Program-made: the position numbers and the translations under genes
The notes under the pieces: generated by a model
Seen by the model: only the letters and a program-made list of their open reading frames with translations
Databases searched by the model: none
Told to the model about the DNA's origin: nothing
Assembly: GCA_026874595.1 (NCBI GenBank)
Contig: CM049318.1
Span: 2,109,741-2,173,740 of the forward strand
DNA: 64,000 nt
Source of the DNA: Sipunculus nudus
Lineage: Eukaryota > Annelida > Sipuncula > Golfingiida > Sipunculidae
Direction: 5' to 3'
Part shown: positions 13,634-26,497 of the stretch, one piece after another
Numbering within the stretch: the first letter of the stretch is position 1
How the letters are laid out: every line of letters begins with the position of its first letter

Positions 13634-16600
13634 TCTTAAAACCATGTTTACATGATAAACTAGAAATCTACATTTAAAGCGATGCAAGCCTCCGTCTTGG
13701 GGGGGGGTTACCTATTGTGGGATGCTCCTAAAACCATGTTTACATGATAAACTAGAAATCTACATTTAAAGCGATGCAAGCCTCCGTCTTGAGGGGGGGG
13801 GATCCTATTGTGGGATGCTCCTAAAACCATGTTTACATGATAAACTAGAAATCTACATTAAAAGCGATGCAAGCCTCCGCCTTGGGGGGGGGGGGTACCT
13901 ATTGTGGGATGCTCCTAAAACCATGTTTACATGATAAACTAGAAATCTACATTAAAAGCGATGCAAGCCTCCGTCTTGAGGGGGGGGGGTACCTATAATG
14001 GGATGCTCCTAAAACCATGTTTACATGATAAACTAGAAATCTACATTAAAAGCGATGCAAGCCTCCGTCTTGAGGGGGGGGGGGTACCTAATGTGGGATG
14101 CTCCTAAAACCATGTTTACATGATAAACTAGAAATCTACATTCAAAGCGATGCAAGCCTCCGTCTTGAGGGGGGGGGGGTACCTAATGTGGGATGCTCCT
14201 AAAACCATGTTTACATGATAAACTAGAAATCTACATTTAAAGCGATGCAAGCCTCCGTCTTGAGGGGGGGGGGTACCTATTGTGGGATGCTCCTAAAACC
14301 ATGTTTACATGATAAACTAGAAAACTACATTCAAAGCGATGCAAGCCTCCGTCTTGAGGGGGGGGGGGGGGGGTATCTAGTGTGGGATGCTCCTAAAACC
14401 ATGTTTACATGATAAACTAGAAATCTACATTCAAAGCGATGCAAGCCTCCGTCTTGAGGGGGGGGGGGGTACCTATTGTGGGATGCTCCTAAAACCATGT
14501 TTACATGATAAACTAGAAATCTACATTAAAAGCGATGCAAGCCTCCGTCTTGAGGGGGGGGGGGGGGTACCTAATGTGGGATGCTCCTAAAACCATGTTT
14601 ACATGATAAACTAGAAATCTACATTCAAAGCGATGCAAGCCTCCGTCTTGAGGGGGGGGGGTACCTAATGTGGGATGCTCCTAAAACCATGTTTACATGA
14701 TAAACTAGAAATCTACATTTAAAGCGATGCAAGCCTCCGTCTTGAGGGGGGGGGGGTACCTATTGTGGGATGCTCCTAAAACCATGTTTACATGATAAAC
14801 TAGAAATCTACATTCAAAGCGATGCAAGCCTCCGTCTTGAGGGGGGGGGGGGGGTACCTAGTGTGGGATGCTCCTAAAACCATGTTTACATGATAAACTA
14901 GAAATCTACATTCAAAGCGATGCAAGCCTCCGTCTTGAGGGGGGGGGGTACCTATTGTGGGATGCTCCTAAAACCATGTTTACATGATAAACTAGAATTC
15001 TACATTCAAAGCGATGCAAGCCTCCGTCTTGAGGGGGGGGGGGTACCTAATGTGGGATGCTCCTAAAACCATGTTTACATGATAAACTAGAAATCTACAT
15101 TCAAAGCGATGCAAGCCTCCGTCTTGAGGGGGGGGGGGTACCTATTGTGGGATGCTCCTAAAACCATGTTTACATGATAAACTAGAAATCTACATTCAAA
15201 GCGATGCAAGCCTCCGTCTTGAGGGGGGGGGGGGGGGTACCTATTGTGGGATGCTCCTAAAACCATGTTTACATGATAAACTAGAAATCTACATTCAAAG
15301 CGATGCAAGCCTCCGTCTTGAAGGGGGGGGGGGGTACCTATTGTGGGATGCTCCTAAAACCATGTTTACATGATAAACTAGAAATCTACATTAAAAGCGA
15401 TGCAAGCCTCCGTCTTGAGGGGGGGGGTACCTATTGTGGGATGCTCCTAAAACCATGTTTACATGATAAACTAGAAATCTACATTAAAAGCGATGCAAGC
15501 CTCCGTCTTGGGGGGGGGGTACCTATTGTGGGATGCTCTTAAAACCATGTTTACATGATAAACTAGAAATCTACATTTAAAGCGATGCAAGCCTCCGTCT
15601 TGAGGGGGGGGGGTTACCTATTGTGGGATGCTCCTAAAACCATGTTTACATGATAAACTAGAAATCTACATTTAAAGCGATGCAAGCCTCCGTCTTGAGG
15701 GGGGGGGGGTACCTATTGTGGGATGCTCCTAAAACCATGTTTACATGATAAACTAGAAATCTACAATAAAAGCGATGCAAGCCTCCGCCTTGGGGGGGGG
15801 GGGTACCTATTGTGGGATGCTCCTAAAACCATGTTTACATGATAAACTAGAAATCTACATTAAAAGCGATGCAAGCCTCCGTCTTGAGGGGGGGGGGTAC
15901 CTATTGTGGGATGCTCCTAAAACCATGTTTACATGATAAACTAGAAATCTACATTAAAAGCGATGCAAGCCTCCGTCTTGAGGGGGGGGGGTACCTAATG
16001 TGGGATGCTCCTAAAACCATGTTTACATGATAAACTAGAAATCTACATTCAAAGCGATGCAAGCCTCCGTCTTGAGGGGGGGGGTACCTAATGTGGGATG
16101 CTCCTAAAACCATGTTTACATGATAAACTAGAAATCTACATTTAAAGCAATGCAAGCCTCCGTCTTGAGGGGGGGGGGGGTACCTATTGTGGGATGCTCC
16201 TAAAACCATGTTTACATGATAAACTAGAAATCTACATTCAAAGCGATGCAAGCCTCCGTCTTGAGGGGGGGGGGGGTACCTAGTGTGGGATGCTCCTAAA
16301 ACCATGTTTACATGATAAACTAGAAATCTACATTCAAAGCGATGCAAGCCTCCGTCTTGAGGGGGGGGGGGTACCTATTGTGGGATGCTCCTAAAACCAT
16401 GTTTACATGATAAACTAGAAATCTACATTCAAAGCGATGCAAGCCTCCGTCTTGAGGGGGGGGGGGGGTACCTAATGTGGGATGCTCCTAAAACCATGTT
16501 TACATGATAAACTAGAAATCTACATTCAAAGCGATGCAAGCCTCCGTCTTGAGGGGGGGGGGGTACCTATTGTGGGATGCTCCTAAAACCATGTTTACAT

Positions 16601-19600
16601 GATAAACTAGAAATCTACATTCAAAGCGATGCAAGCCTCCGTCTTGAGGGGGGGGGGGGGGGGGGTACCTATTGTGGGATGCTCCTAAAACCATGTTTAC
16701 ATGATAAACTAGAAATCTACATTCAAAGCGATGCAAGCCTCCGTCTTGAAGGGGGGGGGGGGGGGGTACCTATTGTGGGATGCTCCTAAAACCATGTTTA
16801 CATGATAAACTAGAAATCTACATTCAAAGCGATGCAAGCCTCCGTCTTGAGGGGGGGGGGGTACCTAATGTGGGATGCTCATAAAACCATGTTTACATGA
16901 TAAACTAGAAATCTACATTTAAAGCGATGCAAGCCTCCGTCTTGAGGGGGGGGGGGGGGTACCTATTGTGGGATGCTCCTAAAACCATGTTTACATGATA
17001 AACTAGAAATCTACATTAAAAGCGATGCAAGCCTCCGTCTTGAGGGGGGGGGGGGTACCTAATGTGGGATGCTCCTAAAACCATGTTTACATGATAAACT
17101 AGAAATCTACATTAAAAGCGATGCAAGCCTCCGTCTTGAGGGGGGGGGGTACCTATTGTGGGATGCTCCTAAAACCATGTTTACATGATAAACTAGAAAT
17201 CTACATTAAAAGCGATGCAAGCCTCCGTCTTGAGGGGGGGGGGGTACCTAATGTGGGATGCTCCTAAAACCATGTTTACATGATAAACTAGAAATCTACA
17301 TTAAAAGCGATGCAAGCCTCCGTCTTGAGGGGGGGTTACCTAATGTGGGATGCTCCTAAAACCATGTTTACATGATAAACTAGAAATCTACATTAAAAGC
17401 GATGCAAGCCTCCGTCTTGAGGGGGGGGGGTTACCTAATGTGGGATGCTCCTAAAACCATGTTTACATGATAAACTAGAAATCTACATTAAAAGCGATGC
17501 AAGCCTCCGTCTTGAGGGGGGGGGGGGTACCTATTGTGGGATGCTCCTAAAACCATGTTTACATGATAAACTAGAAATCTACATTAAAAGCGATGCAAGC
17601 CTCCGTCTTGAGGGGGGGGGGGGTACCTAATGTGGGATGCTCCTAAAACCATGTTTACATGATAAACTAGAAATCTACATTAAAAGCGATGCAAGCCTCC
17701 GTCTTGGGGGGTTGGGGGTACCTAATGTGGGATGCTCCTAAAACCATGTTTACATGATAAACTAGAAATCTACATTAAAAGCGATGCAAGCCTCCGTCTT
17801 GAGGGGGGGGGGGGTACCTATTGTGGGATGCTCCTAAAACCATGTTTACATGATAAACTAGAAATCTACATTAAAAGCGATGCAAGCCTCCGTCTTGGGG
17901 GGGGGGGGTACCTATTGTGGGATGCTCTTAAAACCATGTTTACATGATAAACTAGAAATCTACATTTAAAGCGATGCAAGCCTCCGTCTTGAGGGGGGGG
18001 GGTTACCTATTGTGGGATGCTCCTAAAACCATGTTTACATGATAAACTAGAAATCTACATTTAAAGCGATGCAAGCCTCCGTCTTGAGGGGGGGGGGTAC
18101 CTATTGTGGGATGCTCCTAAAACCATGTTTACATGATAAACTAGAAATCTACATTAAAAGCGATGCAAGCCTCCGCCTTGGGGGGGGGGTACCTATTGTG
18201 GGATGCTCCTAAAACCATGTTTACATGATAAACTAGAAATCTACATTAAAAGCGATGCAAGCCTCCGTCTTGAGGGGGGGGGGGTACCTATTGTGGGATG
18301 CTCCTAAAACCATGTTTACATGATAAACTAGAAATCTACATTAAAAGCGATGCAAGCCTCCGTCTTGAGGGGGGGGGGGTACCTAATGTGGGATGCTCCT
18401 AAAACCATGTTTACATGATAAACTAGAAATCTACATTCAAAGCGATGCAAGCCTCCGTCTTGAGGGGGGGGGTACCTAATGTGGGATGCTCCTAAAACCA
18501 TGTTTACATGATAAACTAGAAATCTACATTTAAAGCGATGCAAGCCTCCGTCTTGAGGGGGGGGTACCTATTGTGGGATGCTCCTAAAACCATGTTTACA
18601 TGATAAACTAGAAATCTACATTCAAAGCGATGCAAGCCTCCGTCTTGAGGGGGGGGGGGTACCTATTGTGGGATGCTCCTAAAACCATGTTTACATGATA
18701 AACTAGAAATCTACATTCAAAGCGATGCAAGCCTCCGTCTTGGGGGGGGGCGGGTACCTATTGTGGGATGCTCCTAAAACCATGTTTACATGATAAACTA
18801 GAAATCTACATTCAAAGCGATGCAAGCCTCCGTCTTGAGGGGGGGGGGGTACCTAATGTGGGATGCTCCTAAAACCATGTTTACATGATAAACTAGAAAT
18901 CTACATTTAAAGCGATGCAAGCCTCCGCCTTGAGGGGGGGTACCTATTGTGGGATGCTCCTAAAACCATGTTTACATGATAAACTAGAAAGCTACATTAA
19001 AAGCGATGCAAGCCTCCGCCTTGAGGGGGGGGGGGTACCTATTGTGGGATGCTCCTAAAACCATGTTTACATGATAAACTAGAAATCTACATTAAAAGCG
19101 ATGCAAGCCTCCGTCTTGAGGGGGGGGTATCTAATGTGGGATGCTCCTAAAACCATGTTTACATGATAAACTAGAAATCTACATTAAAAGCGATGCAAGC
19201 CTCCGCCTTGAGGGGGGGGGGTACCTATTGTGGGATGCTCCTAAAACCATGTTTACATGATAAACTAGAAATCTACATTAAAAGCGATGCAAGCCTCCGC
19301 CTTTAGGGGGGTACCTATTGTGGGATGCTCCTAAAACCATGTTTACATGATAAACTAGAAATCTACATTAAAAGCGATGCAAGCCTCCTTCTTGAGGGGG
19401 GGGGGGTACCTAATGTGGGATGCTCCTAAAACCATGTTTACATGATAAACTAGAAATCTACATTAAAAGCGATGCAAGCCTCCGTCTTGAGGGGGGGGGG
19501 GGTACCTATTGTGGGATGCTCCTAAAACCATGTTTACATGATAAACTAGAAATCTACATTAAAAGCGATGCAAGCCTCCGTCTTGAGGGGGGGGGGGTAC

Positions 19601-22600
19601 CTAATGTGGGATGCTCCTAAAACCATGTTTACATGATAAACTAGAAATCTACATTAAAAGCGATGCAAGCCTCCGTCTTGAGGGGGGGGGGTACCTAATG
19701 TGGGATGCTCCCAAAACCATGTTTACATGATAAACTAGAAATCTACATTAAAAGCGATGCAAGCCTCCGTCTTGAGGGGGGGGGGGTTACCTAATGTGGG
19801 ATGCTCCTAAAACCATGTTTACATGATAAACTAGAAATCTACATTAAAAGCGATGCAATCCTCCGTCTTGAGGGGGGGGGGGGGGGGGTACCTATTGTGG
19901 GATGCTCCTAAAACCATGTTTACATGATAAACTAGAAATCTACATTAAAAGCGATGCAAGCCTCCGTCTTGAGGGGGGGGGGGTACCTAATGTGGGATGC
20001 TCCTAAAACCATGTTTACATGATAAACTAGAAATCTACATTAAAAGCGATGCAAGCCTCCGTCTTGGGGGGGGGGGTACCTAATGTGGGATGCTCCTAAA
20101 ACCATGTTTACATGATAAACTAGAAATCTACATTAAAAGCGATGCAAGCCTCCGTCTTGAGGGGGGGGGGGGTACCTATTGTGGGATGCTCCTAAAACCA
20201 TGTTTACATGATAAACTAGAAATCTACATTAAAAGCGATGCAAGCCTCCGTCTTGAGGGGGGGGGGGGTACCTATTGTGGGATGCTCCTAAAACCATGTT
20301 TACATGATAAACTAGAAATCTACATTAAAAGCGATGGAAGCCTCCGTCTTGAGGGGGGGGTACCTAATGTGGGATGCTCCTAAAACCATGTTTACATGAT
20401 AAACTAGAAATCTACATTCAAAGCGATGCAAGCCTCCGTCTTGAGGGGGGGGGGGTACCTAATGTGGGATGCTCCTAAAACCATGTTTACATGATAAACT
20501 AGAAATCTACATTTAAAGCGATGCAAGCCTCCGTCTTGAGGGGGGGGGGTACCTATTGTGGGATGCTCCTAAAACCATGTTTACATGATAAACTAGAAAA
20601 CTACATTCAAAGCGATGCAAGCCTCCGTCTTGAGGGGGGGGGGGGGGGTACCTAGTGTGGGATGCTCCTAAAACCATGTTTACATGATAAACTAGAAATC
20701 TACATTCAAAGCGATGCAAGCCTCCGTCTTGAGGGGGGGGGGTACCTATTGTGGTATGCTCCTAAAACCATGTTTACATGATAAACTAGAAATCTACATT
20801 CAAAGCGATGCAAGCCTCCGTCTTGAGGGGGGGGGGGGGTACCTAATGTGGGATGCTCCTAAAACCATGTTTACATGATAAACTAGAAATCTACATTCAA
20901 AGCGATGCAAGCCTCCGTCTTGAGGGGGGGGGGGTACCTATTGTGGGATGCTCCTAAAACCATGTTTACATGATAAACTAGAAATCTACATTCAAAGCGA
21001 TGCAAGCCTCCGTTTTGAGGGGGGGGGGGTACCTATTGTGGGATGCTCCTAAAACCATGTTTACATGATAAACTAGAAATCTACATTCAAAGCGATGCAA
21101 GCCTCCGTCTTGAAGGGGGGGGGGGTACCTATTGTGGGATGCTCCTAAAACCATGTTTACATGATAAACTAGAAATCTACATTCAAAGCGATGCAAGCCT
21201 CCGTCTTGAGGGGGGGGGGTACCTAATGTGGGATGCTCCTAAAACCATGTTTACATGATAAACTAGAAATCTACATTTAAAGCGATGCAAGCCTCCGTCT
21301 TGAGGGGGGGGGGGGTACCTATTGTGGGATGCTCCTAAAACCATGTTTACATGATAAACTAGAAATCTACATTAAAAGCGATGCAAGCCTCCGTCTTGAG
21401 GGGGGGGGGGTACCTAATGTGGGATGCTCCTAAAACCATGTTTACATGATAAACTAGAAATCTACATTAAAAGCGATGCAAGCCTCCGTCTTGAGGGGGG
21501 GGGGGTACCTATTGTGGGATGCTCATAAAACCATGTTTACATGATAAACTAGAAATCTACATTAAAAGCGATGCAAGCCTCCGTCTTAGGGGGGGGGGGG
21601 GGTACCTAATGTGGGATGCTCCTAAAACCATGTTTACATGATAAACTAGAAATCTACATTAAAAGCGATGCAAGCCTCCGTCTTGAGGGGGGGGGGTTAC
21701 CTAATGTGGGATGCTCCTAAAACCATGTTTACATGATAAACTAGAAATCTACATTAAAAGCGATGCAAGCCTCCGTCTTGAGGGGGGGGGGGTACCTATT
21801 GTGGGATGCTCCTAAAACCATGTTTACATGATAAACTAGAAATCTACATTAAAAGCGATGCAAGCCTCCGTCTTGAGGGGGGGGGGTACCTAATGTGGGA
21901 TGCTCCTAAAACCATGTTTACATGATAAACTAGAAATCTACATTAAAAGCGATGCAAGCCTCCGTCTTGGGGGGGGGGGTACCTAATGTGGGATGCTCCT
22001 AAAACCATGTTTACATGATAAACTAGAAATCTACATTAAAAGCGATGCAAGCCTCCGGCTTGAGGGGGGGGGGGGTACCTATTGTGGGATGCTCCTAAAA
22101 CCATGTTTACATGATAAACTAGAAATCTACATTAAAAGCGATGCAAGCCTCCGTCTTGGGGGGGGGGGGGTACCTATTGTGGAATGCTCTTAAAACCATG
22201 TTTACATGATAAACTAGAAATCTACATTTAAAGCGATGCAAGCCTCCGTCTTGAGGGGGGGGGGGTTACCTATTGTGGGATGCTCCTAAAACCATGTTTA
22301 CATGATAAACTAGAAATCTACATTTAAAGCGATGCAAGCCTCCGTCTTGAGGGGGGGGGGGGTACCTATTGTGGGATGCTCCTAAAACCATGTTTACATG
22401 ATAAACTAGAAATCTACATTAAAAGCGATGCAAGCCTCCGCCTTGGGGGGGGGGTACCTATTGTGGGATGCTCCTAAAACCATGTTTACATGATAAACTA
22501 GAAATCTACATTAAAAGCGATGCAAGCCTCCGTCTTGAGGGGGGGGGGTACCTATTGTGGGATGCTCCTAAAACCATGTTTACATGATAAACTAGAAATC

Positions 22601-25600
22601 TACATTAAAAGCGATGCAAGCCTCCGTCTTGAGGGGGGGGGGGTACCTAATGTGGGATGCTCCTAAAACCATGTTTACATGATAAACTAGAAATCTACAT
22701 TCAAAGCGATGCAAGCCTCCGTCTTGAGGGGGGGGGTACCTAATGTGGGATGCTCCTAAAACCATGTTTACATGATAAACTAGAAATCTACATTTAAAGC
22801 GATGCAAGCCTCCGTCTTGAGGGGGGGGGGTACCTATTGTGGGATGCTCCTAAAACCATGTTTACATGATAAACTAGAAATCTACATTCAAAGCGATGCA
22901 AGCCTCCGTCTTGGGGGGGGGGTACCTAGTGTGGGATGCTCCTAAAACCATGTTTACATGATAAACTAGAAATCTACATTCAAAGCGATGCAAGCCTCCG
23001 TCTTGAGGGGGGGGGGGGGGTACCTATTGTGGGATGCTCCTAAAACCATGTTTACATGATAAACTAGAAATCTACATTCAAAGCGATGCAAGCCTCCGTC
23101 TTGAGGGGGGGGGGTACCTAATGTGGGATGCTCCTAAAACCATGTTTACATGATAAACTAGAAATCTACATTCAAAGCGATGCAAGCCTCCGTCTTGAGG
23201 GGGGGGGGGTACCTATTGTGGGATGCTCCTAAAACCATGTTTACATGATAAACTAGAAATCTACATTCAAAGCGATGCAAGCCTCCGTCTTGAGGGGGGG
23301 GGGGGTACCTATTGTGGGATGCTCCTAAAACCATGTTTACATGATAAACTAGAAATCTACATTCAAAGCGATGCAAGCCTCCGTCTTGAAGGGGGGGGGG
23401 GGTACCTATTGTGGGATGCTCCTAAAACCATGTTTACATGATAAACTAGAAATCTACATTCAAAGCGATGCAAGCCTCCGTCTTGAGGGGGGGGGGGTAC
23501 CTAATGTGGGATGCTCCTAAAACCATGTTTACATGATAAACTAGAAATCTACATTTAAAGCGATGCAAGCCTCCGTCTTGAGGGGGGGGGGGTACCTATT
23601 GTGGGATGCTCCTAAAACCATGTTTACATGATAAACTAGAAATCTACATTAAAAGCGATGCAAGCCTCCGTCTTGGGGGGGGGGGGGTACCTATTGTGGG
23701 ATGCTCCTAAAACCATGTTTACATGATAAACTAGAAATCTACATTCAAAGCGATGCAAGCCTCCGTCTTGGGGGGGGGGGTACCTATTGTGGGATGCTCC
23801 TAAAACCATGTTTACATGATAAACTAGAAATCTACATTCAAAGCGATGCAAGCCTCCGTCTTGAGGGGGGGGGGGTACCTATTGTGGGATGCTCCTAAAA
23901 CCATGTTTACATGATAAACTAGAAATCTACATTCAAAGCGATGCAAGCCTCCGTCTTGGGGGGGGGGGGGTACCTATTGTGGGATGCTCCTAAAACCATG
24001 TTTACATGATAAACTAGAAATCTACATTCAAAGCGATGCAAGCCTCCGTCTTGAGGGGGGGGGGTACCTATTGTGGGATGCTCCTAAAACCATGTTTACA
24101 TGATAAACTAGAAATCTACATTAAAAGCGATGCAAGCCTCCGTCTTGAGGGGGGGGGGGGGGTACCTATTGTGGGATGCTCCTAAAACCATGTTTACATG
24201 ATAAACTAGAAATCTACATTCAAAGCGATGCAAGCCTCCGTCTTGAGGGGGGGCGTACCTATTGTGGGATGCTCCTAAAACCATGTTTACATGATAAACT
24301 AGAAATCTACATTAAAAGCGATGCAAGCCTCCGTCTTGAGGGGGGGGGGGGTACCTATTGTGGGATGCTCCTAAAACCATGTTTACATGATAAACTAGAA
24401 ATCTACATTAAAAGCGATGCAAGCCTCCGTCTTGGGGGGGGGGGGGTACCTATTGTGGGATGCTCCTAAAACCATGTTTACATGATAAACTAGAAATCTA
24501 CATTAGAAGCGATGCAAGCCTCCGTCTTGGGGGGGGGGTACCTTTTGTGTGTTGCTCCTAAAACCATGTTTACATGATAAACTAGAAATCTACATTCAAA
24601 GCGATGCAAGCCTCCGTCTTGAGGGGGGGGGGGGGGTACCTATTGTGGGATGCTCCTAAAACCATGTTTACATGATAAACTAGAAATCTACATTCAAAGC
24701 GATGCAAGCCTCCGTCTTGAGGGGGGGGGGGGGTACCTATTGTGGGATGCTCCTAAAACCATGTTTACATGATAAACTAGAAATCTACATTCAAAGCGAT
24801 GCAAGCCTCCGTCTTGAGGGGGGGGGGTACCTATTGTGGGATGCTCCTAAAACCATGTTTACATGATAAACTAGAAATCTACATTTAAAGCGATGCAAGT
24901 CTCCGTCTTGAGGGGAGGGGGTACCTAATGTGGGATGCTCCTAAAACCATGTTTACATGATAAACTAGAAATCTACATTCAAAGCGATGCAAGCCTCCGT
25001 CTTGAGGGGGGGGGGGTACCTAATGTGGGATGCTCCTAAAACCATGTTTACATGATAAACTAGAAATCTACATTTAAAGCGATGCAAGCCTCCGTCTTGA
25101 GGGGGGGGGGGGTACCTAATGTGGGATGCTCCTAAAACCATGTTTACATGATAAACTAGAAATCTACATTTAAAGCGATGCAAGTCTCCGTCTTGAGGGG
25201 GGGGGGGGTACCTAATGTGGGATGCTCCTAAAACCATGTTTACATGATAAACTAGAAATCTACATTTAAAGCGATGCAAGTCTCCGTCTTGAGGGGGGGG
25301 GGTACCTAATGTGGGATGCTCCTAAAACCATGTTTACATGATAAACTAGAAATCTACATTCAAAGCGATGCAAGCCTCCGTCTTGAGGGGGGGGGGGTAC
25401 CTAATGTGGGATGCTCCTAAAACCATGTTTACATGATAAACTAGAAATCTTCATTCAAAGCGATGCAAGCCTCCGTCTTGAGGGGGGGGGGGGTACCTAA
25501 TGTGGGATGCTCCTAAAACCATGTTTACATGATAAACTAGAAATCTACATTAAAAGCGATGCAAGCCTCCGTCTTGGGGGGGGGGTACCTAATGTGGGAT

Positions 25601-25929
25601 GCTCCTAAAACCATGTTTACATGATAAACTAGAAATCTACATTCAAAGCGATGCAAGCCTCCGTCTTGAGGGGGGGGGGGTACCTAATGTGGGATGCTCC
25701 TAAAACCATGTTTACATGATAAACTAGAAATCTACATTCAAAGCGATGCAAGCCTTCGTCTTGGGGGGGGGGGGGGGGTACCTATTGTGGGATGCTCCTA
25801 AAACCATGTTTACATGATAAACTAGAAATCTACATTCAAAGCGATGCAAGTCTCCGTCTTGAGGGGGGGGGGGTACCTATTGTGGGATGCTCCTAAAACC
25901 ATGTTTACATGATAAACTAGAAATCTACA

Positions 25930-26350
25930 TTCAAAGCGATGCAAGCCTCCGCCTTGAGGGGGTACCTAATGTGGGATGCTCCTGAATCAATCTTTCCATT
26001 CACTCACTCGGCCCACATTCCATTCACTCACTCGGCCCACATTCCATTCACTCACTCGGCCCACATTCCTGCATAAGCGACTCTATCTTTGTGAATATTC
26101 CTGGATGACATTCTAGAATCCGAACCATGAACCGGATTCGCATCAAAATCTAATCGATTCTTCATTGACACATTCCCGAAATGCCCTGAAAATTTCAAGA
26201 GATTCCTTTCATTGTTTCTTGAGTTATATTGTGAACAAACACACACAGAAACACACATCCGAACGCATTTACCTTCCTGGCAGAGGCAACAAACCTAAAT
26301 TTAACAATTGAATAAGTCCTGAGCCGCTCTACATTGTGCTGAGATGATTC
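25930..26350 (-). mobile_element. Dispersed inverted-repeat element, copy at the array's right edge
   Basis: Read on the minus strand, the segment starts at about 26350 with GCACAATGTAGAGCGGCTC. It runs through TGTTTGTTCACAATATAAC, ATTTTCAGGGCATTTCGGG and GGAATATTCACAAAG, and ends in GGCGGAGGCTTGCATCGC followed by TTCTAGTTT within the last satellite monomers. The copy at 39134-39399 has the same landmarks in the same order. From memory, this is a widespread metazoan non-autonomous family whose ends read roughly ACTAGAAtggcac..AGAGCGC..ACCTCCGCC; I could not check that here. There is no coding capacity. The satellite begins exactly where this element's terminal repeat lies. Confidence 0.7.
25997..26068 (+). 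repeat. 24-bp unit repeated three times
   Basis: Three identical copies of a 24-bp unit beginning CATTCACTCACTCGG lie immediately right of the satellite. They fall inside the flanking dispersed element: the related copy at 39134-39399 has a single degenerate equivalent near AATGGACAGAATAAGTGAAC, read on the other strand. Confidence 0.95.
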
Positions 26351-26351
26351 C

Positions 26352-26497
26352 CACAATAGGTACCCCCCCCCCCCCCCTCCCCAAGACGCTTTGAATGTAG
26401 ATTTCTAGTTTATCATGTAAACATGGTTTTAGGAGCATCCCACATTAGGTACCCCCCCCCCCCTCAAGACGGAGGCTTGCATCGCTTTGAATGTAGA
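26352..26497 (-). repeat. Inverted satellite fragment (about 1.5 monomers)
   Basis: The stretch reads as the reverse complement of the main array: CCCACAATAGGTACC with a C-run, TTCTAGTTTATCATGTAAAC, GGAGCATCCCACATTAGG, a second C-run, then CAAGACGGAGGCTTGCATCG. The first unit lacks the GGAGGCTTGCATCG segment, reading CCAAGACGCTTTGAATG. The second stops abruptly after GAATGTAGAT and is joined to GAACCGGATTCGC of the flanking element. Confidence 0.93.

Larger units (their letters stand above)
1057..25983 (+). repeat. Satellite array, about 260 monomers of about 95 bp with a poly-G module
   Basis: One monomer repeats head to tail without interruption for about 24.9 kb. In plus orientation it holds TGGGATGCTCCTAAAACC, then a CATGTTTACATG dyad, AAACTAGAAATCTACATT, one variable base (A, T or C), AAAGCGATGCAAGCCTCCG, then CTTGA followed by 5-18 G and a TACCTATTG/TACCTAATG joint. 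Nearly every G-run ends in GGTACC, a KpnI site. Most units differ by only one to three substitutions plus G-run length, so the array is young or strongly homogenised. Diagnostic variants (TCTT for TCCT, AGAAAGCTAC, CCTTTAGG, CCGCC) recur in ordered blocks. Long frames on both strands are passages through the repeat and are not genes: the common T variant makes TAA in the plus frame, and G-run length shifts the frame. Confidence 0.98.

Noticed and set aside
1374-25279. Many open frames on both strands, with MLLKPCLHDKLEIYIK or MHRFKCRFLVYHVNMV type repeats, as a repeat-protein gene
   Set aside because: They are translations of the satellite. The frame depends on G-run length, which is not constrained to multiples of three, and the common T variant creates a TAA in the plus frame. 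Both strands look equally open.
1057-25983. CRISPR array
   Set aside because: The regular spacing is that of a satellite; there are no unique spacers between short repeats, and the context is an animal genome.
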